A stretch of DNA of 64,000 nt. Origin: Xestospongia bergquistia. Taxonomy: Eukaryota; Porifera; Demospongiae; Haplosclerida; Petrosiidae. The position numbers and the translations under genes were made by a program. The stretch lies in NCBI GenBank assembly GCA_963965975.1, contig OZ014420.1:4118001-4182000 (forward strand). The letters run 5' to 3'. Positions 33,885 through 45,734 of the stretch are shown here, in pieces. The notes beneath the pieces are model-generated. The model had not been told where the DNA came from, made no database searches, and was given only the letters and a program-made list of their open reading frames with translations. Position 1 is the first letter of the stretch, and each line of letters opens with the position of its first letter.

Positions 33885-36800
33885 ACAATAATACTTTTTA
33901 TTAATTATGTCTTTTCTCTCTTTTAAATGTTTCAGTTGTAAATGACAAATCATTTTGAAATTGCCACACCTATTTAGCAAGTAAGTCTGTACTATGTATA
34001 TGTGTAACTAAATGATAAGAATTTTGTGATAATTCTAAATATAGTGTATTTGATATTAGCCTTTATATACAAAATTAATTATTGTGGGCGTGTCCGTTAA
34101 TACTAAATTAAAAATTGCCTGAAGACATAAAATGTTATGTCTTTGATGTCTTAGAGAGTGTTCTGTTGCTATGCTAAGCTTTATATTCATCCTATAAGAT
34201 CATTTAGGCGTTTGTAATACAATGGATACTTGAACAACCTTTTCTTAGCTGACTACGTTCACGAGTGCTCGAGGTAAGTATATTGATTAGAAGACAGCCT
34301 TTATGCTTATGTGTATCATTGCATAACAAATTATGACCATTATCTAAGTTAAAACATAGTCTTTAGTAGTTATACAACCCTTTACAGGTTGCTAGAACGT
34401 ACGAAAATGAGAAAAATATCTGTATCTTTTGGACGTTCGTAGAAAAGATAAGAAATGAATCAACTTGAAAGGCACGCCTGGTTCAGTACTAGAAAGAAAT
34501 AACTATAGACTGTATATTTTATACTACTATACCTTATACTTGTTTAATATAAAATTTTAGTGAGCTAGCTATAAGATATCTGTTAGAACAAAGAGCAAAA
34601 TTGTTGGACGTAAAAAATACGTCTACCGTATTAACATGCGCTTGATTACGTGAACTTTTTTATACGTCTATCGTATATAAAGGATTATTTGAGTTATTTG
34701 AGTTATTTGACTATTATCCTTTTTATTAATTATGTCTTTTCTCTCTTTTTCAAATGTTCCTGTTGTAAATGATAAATCATTTTGAAATTGCCACACCTAT
34801 TTAGGAAGTAAGTCTGTACTATGTATATGTGTAATTAAATGATAATAATTTTGTGATAATGCTAAATGTAGTGTATTTGATATTATTTGAGTTATTTGTT
34901 GTATTTAACTATTATCCTTTATATTAATTATGTCTTTTCTCTCCTTTTTAAATGATCCTGTTGTAAATGATAAATCACTTTGAAATTACCACACCTATTT
35001 AGATTGTAAGTCTGTACTATGTATATGTGTAACTAAATGATAATAATTTTTGTGATAACACTAAATGTAGTGTATTTGATATTATATGAGTTATTTGTTG
35101 CATTTAAACTCTTTTTCCTTTATATTAATTATGTCTTTTCTCTCTTTTTTAAATGTTGCTGTTGTAAATGTTAAATCACTTTGAAATTACCACACCTATT
35201 TAGCTTGTAAGTCTGTACTACGTATATGTGTAACTAAATGATAAGAATTTTTGTTATAATGCTAAATATAGTGTATTCGATATTATTTTAGTTATTTGTT
35301 CTATTTAACTATTATCCTTTATATTAATTATGTCTTTTCTCTCTTTTTTAAATGTTCCTGTTGTGAATAATAAATCACTTTGAAATTACTACACCTATTT
35401 AGCTTGTAAGTCTGTACTATGTATATGTATAACTAAATGATAATAATTTTTGTTATAATGCTAAATGTAGTGTATTTGATATTATTTGAGTTATTTGTTG
35501 AATTTAACTATTATCCTTTTTATTAATTATGTTTTTTCTCTCTTTTTAAATGTTCCTGTTGTAAATGATAAATCACATTGAAATTACCACACCTATTTAG
35601 ATTGTAAGTCTGTACTATGTATATGTGTAACTAAATGATAATAATTTTTGTGATAACACTAAATGTAGTGTATTTGATATTATATGAGTTATTTGTTGCA
35701 TTTAAACTCTTTTTCCTTTATATTAATTATGTCTTTTCTCTCTTTTTTAAATGTTGCTGTTGTAAATGTTAAATCACTTTGAAATTACCACACCTATTTA
35801 GATTGTAAGTCTGTACTACGTATATGTGTAACTAAATGATAATAGTTTTTGTGATAATCCTAAATTTAGTGTGATATTTGAGTTGTTTGTTGTATTTAAC
35901 TATTATCCTTTTTTTTTAATAATGTCTTTTCTCTCTTTTTTAAATGTTCCTTTTGTAAATGATAAATCACTTTGAAATTGCCACACCTATTTAGGTTGTA
36001 AGTCTGTACCATGTATATGTGTAACTAAATAAAAATAATTTTTGTGATAATGCTAAATGTAGTGTATTTGATATTATTTGAGTTATTTGTTGTATTTAAC
36101 TATTACCCTTTTTATTAATTATGTCTATTCTCTCTTTTTTAAATGTTCCTGTTGTAAATCATAAATCACTTTGAAATTGCCACACCTACTTTGCGAGTAA
36201 GTCTGTACTATGTATATGTGTAACTAAATGATAAGAATTTTTGTGATAATGCTAAATGTAGTCTATTTGATATTATTTGAGTTATTTGTTGTATTTAACT
36301 CTTATTCCTTTTTATTAATTATGTCTTTTCTCTCTTTTTTAAATGTTCCTGTTGTAAATGATTAATCATTTTGAAATTACCACACCTATTTAGATTGTAA
36401 GCCTGTACTACGTATATGTGTAACTAAATGATAATAGTTTTTGTGATAATCCTAAATTTAGTGTGTTATTTGAGTTGTTTGTTGTATTTAACTATTATCC
36501 TTTTTTTTTAATTATGTCTTTTCTCTCTTTTTTAAATGTTCCTTTTGTAAATGATAAATCACTTTGAAATTGCCACACCTATTTAGGAAGTAAGTCTGTA
36601 CTATGTATATGTGTAACTAATTGATACGAATTTTGTGATAATGCTAAATCTAGTGGTTTTGATATTATTTGAGTTATTTGTTATATTTAACTATTATCCT
36701 TTTTATTAATTTTGTCTTTTCTCTCTTTTTTAAATGTTCCTGTTGTAAATGATAAATCACTTTGAAATTGCCACACCTATTTAGGGAGTAAGTCTGTACT

Positions 36801-37995
36801 ATGTATATGTGTAACTAAATGATAAGAATTTTTGTGATAATACTAAATGTAGTGTATTTGATATTATTTGAGTTATTTGTTGTATTTAACTATTATCCTT
36901 TTATTAAATATGTCTATTCTCTCTTTTTTAAATGTTCCTGTTGTAAATGATAAATCACTTTGAAATTGCCACACCTATTTAGCGAGTAAGTTTGTCCTAT
37001 GTATATGTGTAACTAAATGATAAGAATTGTTGTGATAATACTAAATGTAGTGTATTTGATATTATATGAGTTATTTGTTGTATTTAACTCTTATTCCTTT
37101 TTATTAATTATGTCTTTTCTCTCTTTTTTAAATGTTCCTGTTGTAAATGATAAATCACTTTGAAATTACCACACCTATTTAGGAAGTAAGTCTGTACTAT
37201 GTATATGTGTAACTAAATGATAATAATTTTTGTGATAATGCTAAATGTAGTGTATTTGATATTATTTGAGTTATTTGTTGTATTTAACTATTATCCTTTT
37301 TATTAATTATGTCTTTTCTCTCTTTTGTAAATGTTCCTTTTGTAAATGATAAATCACTTTGAAATTGCCACACCTATTTAGCGAGTAAGTTTGTCCTATG
37401 TATATGTGTAACTAAATGATAAGAATTTTTGTGATAATGCTAAATGTAGTGTATTTGATATTATTTGAGTTATTTGTTGTATTTAACTATTATCCTTTTA
37501 TTAAATATGTCTATTCTCTCTTTTTTAAATGTTCCTGTTGTAAATGATAAATCACTTTGAAATTGCCACACCTATTTAGCGAGTAAGTTTGTCCTATGTA
37601 TATGTGTAACTAAATGATAAGAATTGTTGTGATAATACTAAATGTAGTGTATTTGATATTATATGAGTTATTTGTTGTATTTAACTCTTATTCCTTTTTA
37701 TTAATTATGTCTTTTCTCTCTTTTTTAAATGTTCCTGTTGTAAATGATAAATCACTTTGAAATTGCCACACCTATTTAGGAAGTAAGTCTGTACTATGTA
37801 TATGTGTAACTAAATGACAAGAATTTTTGTGATAATACTAAATGTAGTGTATTTGATATTATTTGAGTTATTTGTTGTATTTAACTATTATCCTTTTTAT
37901 TAATTATGTCTTTTTTCTCTTTTTTAAATGTTCCTTTTGTAAATGATAAATCACTTCGAAATTTCCACACCTATTTAGATTGCAAGTCTGTATGT
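33885..37995. repeat. Array of about 198-base tandem repeats, about eighteen units
   Basis: Each unit contains TTAATTATGTCTTTTCTCTC, AAATGTTCCTGTTGTAAATG, CCACACCTATTTAG, GTAAGTCTGTACTATGTATA and GTGTATTTGATATTATTTGA. Spacing measured between TCTTTTCTCTC occurrences is 195-201 bases. One unit lies left of the inserted element (34,059-34,683) and about seventeen to its right. Three-unit (about 600-base) super-repeats are visible, for example around 35,080 with 35,680 and around 36,990 with 37,590. Every unit places a TTTAG only 2-4 bases before GTAAGT. Confidence 0.9.
34059..34683. mobile_element. 625-base non-autonomous DNA element inside the 198-base array
   Basis: It interrupts one array unit exactly. 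ATTA occurs once before it (34,055-34,058) and again after it (34,684-34,687), whereas uninterrupted units have ATTATTTGAG once. Its ends CCTTTATATAC and GTATATAAAGG are inverted repeats. It has no coding frame of note and is less AT-rich than the array. The superfamily was not recognised. Confidence 0.75.
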
Positions 37996-39112
37996 TTAAC
38001 TAAATGATGACAATATGTTGTTGTTAATTATTCAAGTTTTGGACAAACTACTTGTCATTAAACTGCATCCATGGAAATGGTAGCCTAAATGAGAAATATA
38101 TTAGTACTCTCACATCTCTTTATAGCCTTTAAATGAAGCAATATAATTACTCGATTGAAGTATTGCATGATACAATTATTATTTGTTGTTATTGACTTTT
38201 TTTACATAAACATTCCTCTGATGAACCCTTACTCATATAACTGTCCATTGAAAATATGGCAATGGAAAGAAAGAAGAGGTAAATTATTATATAATTTTAT
38301 TGACTGTATGTACTATAAGCTATAGTGTTATGAATTTAGAAGTAGTAGTGATATTTTTTGTCTTATATATACTTGTACCTTGCTAGAATCTCATTAGTAC
38401 CTACAACATCCTACATATCTAATTAATACTGATAAAGTAGCTCCTTACTAAGACTTTTGATTTAAAGTGGATAAAACAGGAAGATTACTTTTGCTAGCTC
38501 CAGCATCTTAGGTGTTCAATCCATCACTTCAACATCTCTTGAACCTTCCATCATTGACATTTTGATTGATATTTGCTGTTACCTCATCAGGATAATAGAT
38601 TACAGATTAGTACTAAAATCTTAGTTTTAACCATCTAAGCTATATATTAAACACAAGGATAGAATGAAAATTGTTCTTTGTTGTGCCACATTTTTATACA
38701 TCCTGTGAAATTAGTAACACTATTTATTTTAGCTTTGCTAGCTGTTTTTTTCTGCCTACTAACACTTTATAATTACTCTATGAAAACTTTCACTTTTTAA
38801 AAGCATTAATGAAATTACTATCTTCAAAACAATGATTTTAATTATAGTCTTGTTATTCTTAAACATCGGTTACTCTAGCCAATATTTAAGTGTTGTTGTC
38901 TGCAAGTATTGAAAGTTCTTATCTGTTTTGTGTTTAATAGTGATAATGATAATAAAAGCAATCTTATTATTATAATGCTGCCAGCTTCCTGACAGTTAAT
39001 GTATACACAAATATGATAATAATGGTATTATATTTTTAACTCTATCTTACATAAAGTGAAGACTATGTTCCTTATTTTGGGGTTTTGTATATTTTATTTT
39101 TAATACATTTAG
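37996..39112. other. No gene recognised; probably intron or upstream of the ROCO gene
   Basis: A small candidate exon at 38,257-38,279 (MAMERKKR before GTAAAT) is possible but its phase does not fit the 39,113 acceptor. Nothing else was seen. Confidence 0.4.
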
Positions 39113-41107
39113 ATGCTTATAAGAGAGCTATGGAAAAAGGAGAAATGAATGTAGCATATGGACGTATCATTCTTCTCGGAACTGCGGTAATATCTGAAGT
39201 TAGCTGTGTTCGGCCATTTGGACATAAGCGGTACAACATGAGCCTTGAAGATGATGACAAGTTAATAGAGGTAACTGATGAGGATGAGATAGACGAAATG
39301 GCAAAACTACTTGCTTTAGTTTATCAAGATCCTTCTAATACCACATCTGTCGTTAGTAGTGCAGCAGCCTTAGCACTCTACAATGTAGCTAGCATTCCTA
39401 AGATAAATCCTTTAATAGTATCTTCACAAATTAAAGAGATAGAGGGCACGAAAGTGGATGAGATTCTTTCAAAAGCCATATCAAAATCTGAGCTAATGTC
39501 TCCAGATGCTCTAAAGAATATTAAGCCCCAACCATTTCTGCACATCTGGGATTGTGGTGGTCAGCCTGTTTTTCTTGAAATCCTTCCTGCTTTTCTTACT
39601 CCTCGTACCATGTTCCTCCTCATGTTTGATGCCTCAAAGGATTTCAGGGAACGATGGCAGACGGTACGGCATAAGGCTGGAGAGAAAATTTTTGAGGAGG
39701 AGGTGAATGTGAGCACACTTGATCTCATGCTTAATTGGATGGCTAGTATTCATGGTCACCTGATGAGGTATAACAGTGATGGTGGTTGTTGTGAGTACCC
39801 TTGTGTGTACTCATGGTGATATCTTGAAGACTGAAGATAAAAGAAAGGAAGTTGTTGAGAAATTTGAGTTTTATTATAAAGACAAAGAATATTTTCAGCT
39901 CATTGATAACATCTTAATAATTGACAATGCCTCTTCTGGTAAAGGAGAAAATGAAGATCCCAATCTGGGTAAAATACGAAGAACCATTTGTAAGTTCACT
40001 TGTGACAAGCTTATTGTCAAAACACCAGTTAGCTGGGTTCTCTTTCGCAAAGTGATCCAACTGTTTGATGCAAATATCATTGATCTTGATAAAGCTTGTG
40101 AAATAGGAGTAGCTTGTACAATTCCACATGATGATGTTCCTAAAGCTCTCCTCTTTTATCATGATCTGGGTGTTGTGCTTTTCTATCCCCACATCAAAGG
40201 CCTGAAGAAGAAAGTTATTCTCAAACCTAAATGGTTTGTGGAGACACTTGGAAAACTGTTCACATTAGATGAAGGAGCTGCTGATGGAGCAACAAGACAA
40301 ATGTGGACATTGCTACGAGAAAAAGGCATTTTAGTACAGCCATTTTATATGTCAATTTGGAGAGAATGTAAAGCATCTGACTTTAGTCCAGAAGCCATTT
40401 TTGAACTTTTAGTTAGTTTTCGTCTTGCTACTGAAGTTACTACTAAAAAATTTTTTGATCAACCAGTCAAGAAATATTTTCTACCAGCAATGCTGAAGTC
40501 ATTCAAAGGAGATCCTTCTGAAGCTCCACCTGGTTATCATCTACGAGCTACTCCTCTACACATCACCTTTAACACCAAATTTGTATCTCCAGGTTTTTTT
40601 ACACGCTTTGTTACATCTTTTGCCAGATGGCCATCCTGTAAGCTGAAGTTCAAAGATGGAATATATCGTAATTGTGTCATCTTTAAATATGGACAGAAAC
40701 CTAGAGACCATATCATTCTCACTGATATCCACTCTGTTATGCAAATTGATGTGTTACGATATGCTCAAGATAATCCTGCCTTTAGATCCATTAATGCAAT
40801 ATGCCAGGAGCTATTGGTTGTTTTGAAAGATTGTGGAGATCAAGTTGATCGAGTACTTACACTTAGCAGTGACTTCCTTAGTGAGTCATTTCAATCTATT
40901 TCTATAAGAAGGAAGTTTAAGTATGTATGTAAACAATGTCCTCAAACAAACGATCCTCATTATCTTGTTATCGGAGATGAGCAATCATCTAGTGTACCGA
41001 TCTGTTGTGGAAAAAATCCATCATATCGTAAACCCAGTGCTGAAGAAGCAGTTTGGTTTAAAAGAGAGATAATGCAAGAACAGTTATGTACACATCATAT
41101 CTCATAA
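39113..41107 (+). CDS. ROCO-type GTPase (Roc-COR) with the P-loop missing
   Basis: The acceptor at 39,111-39,112 opens DAYKRAMEKGEMNVAYGRII. The Roc domain follows: LLGTA, where the P-loop G-x-x-x-x-G-K-T should continue, passes straight into VISEVSCVRPFGHK, so G1 and switch I are absent. G3 is present (LHIWDCGGQPVF), as is a G4-like THGD. The COR domain spans about 40,010-40,800 (WVLFRKVIQLFD, LLFYHDLGVVLFYPHIKGL, VILKPKWFVETLGKLFTL), ending with a cysteine-containing tail and stop at 41,105. The frame shifts by one base between about 39,776 and 39,815, so two open frames (39,085-39,819 and 39,776-41,107) make up the gene. ROCO proteins are GTP-dependent signalling switches; without G1, nucleotide binding should fail. 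It is either a pseudogene or a repurposed scaffold. Confidence 0.8.
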
Positions 41108-41136
41108 TTTGTAGCATTATATGTAATTAATTATAG

Positions 41137-41185
41137 AGTGTGAGTTCAGTTGCTACTGGACAAGGTCATGAAGTCTCAACTCAAG
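41137..41185 (+). CDS. Candidate 3' exon after the ROCO reading frame
   Basis: An exon-like stretch between TTATAG and GTAGGA reads SVSSVATGQGHEVSTQ. It could be an alternative C-terminal exon joining the ROCO gene to the exon at 41,436-41,535. Confidence 0.35.
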
Positions 41186-41435
41186 GTAGGATTTACATAC
41201 CATTATAGTGATATTTCAATAAAAATTATTTTAATATCTAGTATACTATTTCACAGGATAAAGTTTAGTGATTTATGAAATTAACTTCCATTTGATGTAA
41301 GCTCTGACTTTACAGATTGATTTTTAACCATATCTTTGCTATACTGCTATTAATTTTTTGATATCATTGGATTCCTCTCATTCTTGTAGGTGTTATAATA
41401 GCATTCATTAAGTGATTGACGTTAAGTATTCTTTT

Positions 41436-41535
41436 TGACAACCCTCTGTCTTCAGAACTAGTCATTTCCAAGGATGTTTACAAGAGAGTCAAAGACAAGG
41501 CTTGTAAGGATACAGACAAGGAACGTTGTAATTAG
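41436..41535 (+). CDS. Candidate terminal exon, possibly death-fold-like
   Basis: The frame reads DNPLSSELVISKDVYKRVKD, then KACKDTDKERCN and a stop. The L-x-x-x-L-V-I-S-x-D-V-Y pattern resembles helix 1-2 of CARD/death-like adaptor domains, which often follow ROCO modules in sponges. The stretch is too short to be sure. Confidence 0.35.
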
Positions 41536-42267
41536 TACATGGATATCATTTCAATGTATATATATATCTGTTACTTTTTTTATTGTAAATACTTTGTACG
41601 AGATAAAAGAATATTAGTAATTTCAAAGCATTTAATAATTATTATTAGTGAGATAAGACTGAAATATATAAAAAAAGGATTTATGGAACATATAAAGTTA
41701 AGATGACAAATTAATATAGTATTATAACATATAGTAATAATATTAATTTAATATAACATAATTATAGTATTAATTACATATACTGGTGATTAACTTGATA
41801 AGCATTGACTTGCAATCATATTTTTTAACTAGTTTCTTAATAATTTGTGGCAAGTGATTCTTGGAAGTCTAGACTCTGTAGAAAACAGCAAATAATATGA
41901 TTTAAAATTGTTGAAGAAAATGTTTGGGTTCTTTATTAATGTATTATCACAATGTTTGATAAGTAAGAACAAGTCAATGAAACAATAACAATAAGAACAT
42001 AGATCCTATTATTATTATTACTACTACTACTGATACTACTGCTGCTGTGTACCAGATAATTCTAACAAAATAAACTTGTGACTAAAATATTACTTACCAC
42101 ATAAAGTGTCATTGTGTATAATCAAATCTTCAGATACTAGTCCATTTCTTGCCAGTGACAATTTCTAAGTTATAATATAACATGAACAAAATACAAATAA
42201 TTAAAATACATTGTAATTATCATTAATTTATATGATTATATAAATAAATTAACAAACAACCTTTACT
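41536..42267. other. No gene recognised
   Basis: AT-rich, with a short TTA/CTA trinucleotide run near 42,010-42,040. Nothing coding was recognised. Confidence 0.5.
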
Positions 42268-44085
42268 CTGCTTTATTCTTCACATTAACTGTACTGATAT
42301 TGTCTTCTTCACAGATTACAACTTCTGGGACTTTGCTGCAAGAAAAACCTATTAATTCAATAGAGTATTGAAGTCATTACTAACATCAGAACAATATGTT
42401 ACTATTATTACATTATGATAATCCATATATGTACTATACATATGTGTGTACCTTAATGTGACATAGAGTCTGTTGTCTTTCAAAGACATGAAGTACATAT
42501 GTTGAGAAGGTTTGATATAAGTCCATCAAGTCACATGATCTACAAATCCTATCAAAGACATGAAGTACATATGTTGAGAAGGTTTGATATAAGTCCATCA
42601 AGTCACATGATCTACAAATCCTATCATAAAAAATAACTTGAATATCGAGCAATGATATTTTTATATATGAATAAGTAAAATATAGGAAAATAAGACAAAA
42701 GGACAATATAGTATGAATACAATTATTGAAGTTCTTGTGAAGAACATTTGTAGTATATACCATTGAATAAAAGTTTTGAGTTCAGTAGATATTGTTTGGT
42801 CAACTTCAATATGAAGGTCAGCAATTTTAATTAGTTCAGGAGTAGCCTCTTTACAATTGAATAAGAAAACATTGTTGGTATTATGTAGATTACATTAACA
42901 AATACAAATTCAGTCTATTATTAAAACAATCCAATAACTAATCATACCATTTCTCTACATCAAGTAACCAAAACAATATTAAAATACATGATGATTTACA
43001 AGCTCTTCAATTGTAGTGTACGTAGTTTGGAAGAGTAATCCATGAATAATTCCTTTGTGTCTATGAACTCTCCATAATTGTGTACCATCTATAAATAAGA
43101 AATATTAATGGATCAATAATATCATTATATGATTAAAACAACATCTATAAACACTACATTGATATATACACATGTAGTACTGATCAAACATTGCTCATAC
43201 AATATTATATATTTACCTTTTCTAATAGTTTCACTTGAAGTTGATAAAAACTCTAGACCAGTTAAAGCTTTATTAAGTTCAATCTATGTTAGTAAATCAC
43301 TTAAAATGAGATTAAGCATTAAATAAACACCATGAATGTATGATTATTTCAATTAAATACCTTCAATGACATCTATTTCTATCATGATCATGGAAGTAGA
43401 CATTGTATATATGTTATAAAACTTCGAGCCTGTTCTTTAGTTTAGCAGTTTCTTATGATTAACAAATGAAACACTTCTAATGTCAAGACTTTTGTAATAA
43501 TGATCATAACAATGATCATTATTGTAATAATGATCATAACAATATCAAAAGAACTCGATCAATTATTAACACAGTTAAAGTACACAGCATTGTACATGAC
43601 CATGCTATTGGTCAAATTATCACTTACATTACCTCCATTTTAAGTTTCTTAATTGGTAAACTTGGCAGTTCAAATACAGATATGTTACTATCTGGAGTAT
43701 GTGGCTCTGATAGAAATTGTCTGAAAATGTAACGATATACAAGTAAATTAAAAATGTGTTATTTGGAGCTAAGCTAATTCAAAAACCTCATTAGCTGTTA
43801 TAAATAACAGGAATTATTTTAACTATGTTGTAATAACTTTGTTATAATTCAACACAACAATAAATATCTTTTAAATAATAGTACAAAATCAATTAAGTAC
43901 AAACCGAGCACAATAATTCTTCACTATATAGATGTTAGTCTGACATTAACTATGTACTCACTTAAATAGATACAATTATATTATTATATAATTGTATCTA
44001 TCAGTATACATGTATATAACTTACAGTACCTGGTCAATAATATTATGAGAAAAGAACTCCATATTGTCTGTTGAAGTTTCTCTGT
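42268..44085 (-). CDS. Unrecognised multi-exon host gene, minus strand
   Basis: A series of exon-like open stretches lies between splice-like signals. From high to low coordinates: about 44,030-44,085 (NMEFFSHNIIDQ), 43,633-43,720 (EPHTPDSNISVFELPSLPIK), about 43,365-43,405 (MSTSMIMIEIDVIE), about 43,219-43,285 (LNKALTGLEFLSTSSETIRK), about 43,000-43,090 (GTQLWRVHRHKGIIHGLLFQ), about 42,790-42,850 (EATPELIKIADLHIEVDQT), about 42,470-42,624, and a last stretch near 42,270-42,330 (VICEEDNISTVNVKNKAE, then stop). Protein-like composition and regular donors support a real gene. I do not recognise the family, and the phase of some junctions was not resolved. An exon at 48,551-48,658 may belong to the same gene. 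Confidence 0.45.
42481..42624 (-). repeat. 72-base in-frame tandem duplication in a candidate exon
   Basis: Two copies 72 bases apart begin with CAAAGACATGAAGTACATAT. On the minus strand each encodes ICRSCDLMDLYQTFSTYVLH, so the copy adds 24 codons without shifting the frame. Each copy also begins next to an AG, so the duplication may have doubled an exon and its acceptor. Confidence 0.8.
43968..43999. repeat. Perfect palindrome, 13-base arms
   Basis: AGATACAATTATA and TATAATTGTATCT flank a six-base TTATTA centre. A second inverted structure of ATGATCATTATTGTAATAATGATCAT type lies at 43,497-43,545. Confidence 0.85.
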
Positions 44086-44209
44086 CATTATTAATGTTAA
44101 TATTTATAGTTATTCCATTAGTAGAGTATATCAGATAAAAAATGAAAATGAAGTACCTAGTATACAATAACAAATACAATCACATTAATAACTTAACCTC
44201 TTACATTAC

Positions 44210-44504
44210 TGTAGTGTACTATAGACTTATTATGTCAATGTTTATTTATCATGTCTATAGCCCTTGTTAATTATTGTAAACTCTCATTTTATCTGTACTT
44301 AATCACATTCTAGGGCTGCACCACATGCCCTTAAATTAGTTACTAGAACATTCTAGAACCCTTCTCATCCTTTGATTTTGTATAAATACTCATTGCCATA
44401 TGTGTCTAGTTGATTGACTGTTGTTATAGTTCTAATTGTTGTTTTTCTCATGGTTGTTCTGATATACTCTTAATACTAATCACAAGTGTCTACTCTATAT
44501 CACA
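44210..44504 (+). repeat. 5' LTR of Gypsy 1
   Basis: It begins TGTAGTGTACTATAGAC and ends CTCTATATCACA. A TATAAATAC box near 44,380 may be the promoter. It is followed by a TGGTGATCAGGG segment that may be the primer-binding site. Confidence 0.9.
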
Positions 44505-44539
44505 ATTGGTGATCAGGGTTGGATACCGTTGCCATGGCT

Positions 44540-45235
44540 AGTTACATTGGCTCCCAGGACCTTTTGATCATTGCACTCAAAAGTGGTCAAGCTATCAGAC
44601 TCAGTTTGAACACTTCCTCAGAGTGAATGAGATCACAGAGGATAAGAAGACTTCTTGCATCATAGCACTGATTGGAGCAGAGACTAATGCAATCCTGGAA
44701 AGTCTCGTGTTCCCTGAGAAGCCTGAAATCTTCAAGGGTGACGATTTGTTCAAAAGGCTAACTGCACATTTCTAAAAGACTAAAAATTGCAGAACAATAC
44801 CGCTTTTGGAGGAACACTCAAGAACCATCACAGAGCTTTGCTGATTGCATTTCCTCCTTACGTAAAATGGCTTCAACTTGTGAGTTTCCAGGAGAGTATC
44901 TCCCAGATGCCTTGTGCACTGCTTTTGTATTGGGCCTTCGTGATGAAAATATAGCACGAAAGCTCCTTTCCGAGAAGGACCTCACTCTGGACAGGGCAAT
45001 CTCTATTGCACAAAATATGGAAGCTGCAGGAAAGGAAGCAAACTCCTAATTCTGTGAGTATTATTAAAACGCCTTCAAAGCATTCAACACTGAAGACACT
45101 TCCACCAGGACCCTGTCCATCCTGTGGTGCAAAGGACCATTGGCGTACTGCATGTCTCCATCGCAACACTGTCTGCTCATGCTGCAAGCGCATGGGTCAC
45201 CTGGCAAGAGTGTGTAGGGATAGACACAAACAACA
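44540..45235 (+). pseudogene. Gypsy 1 gag region with zinc knuckles (fossil)
   Basis: The capsid-like part includes EYLPDALCTAFVLGLRDENI and KLLSEKDLTLDRAISIAQNM, typical Gypsy gag. It is followed by CPSCGAKDHWRTACLH and CSCCKRMGHLARVCR, two CCHC-type knuckles. Confidence 0.8.
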
Positions 45236-45734
45236 CTCAGGGAAAACCAAGCACTTCTATTTACCAAAGAACCGAACTAATGTTATCAATACACCAGAAG
45301 AATCTGAACACTGTACAGCTGTTCTTACTGTCAACTCCAGCTCCCCAAGCAAACCTTTTTTTGTTCCTATCAAACTCAATGAAAAAACAGTAAAGTTGCA
45401 GGACCAAGCATTACACTCATTAGTGAAGCAACTTGGAAAAGAATTGGAAACCCCCAGTTGGATCCCCCAGCAGTTCGTCTACAGAATTACTCAGAGGATG
45501 ATATTCCCTTGCTGAGAGATTGCCAGGTTAACGTTCAATGTGACGGTAAAACTTGTAATCTTCCAATTACTGTCACAAAAAGAAAACGACTTGATCTATT
45601 GGGACGCAGCTGGATTGAGGCACTCAAATTGGACCTAAATCATCTCTATCATGTCAACCATGTCAATATAAGCAATAACAGTCAGACACTAGTAGGTATT
45701 ATGAGACGGTACGCCAAAGTTTTCCAAGAAGGTC

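Noticed and set aside
38257-38279. MAMERKKR exon as the ROCO start
   Set aside because: Joining it to the 39,113 acceptor gives an immediate stop, so it does not fit as it stands.
39895-40744. Minus-strand frames within the ROCO gene
   Set aside because: Shadows of the plus-strand ROCO coding sequence.
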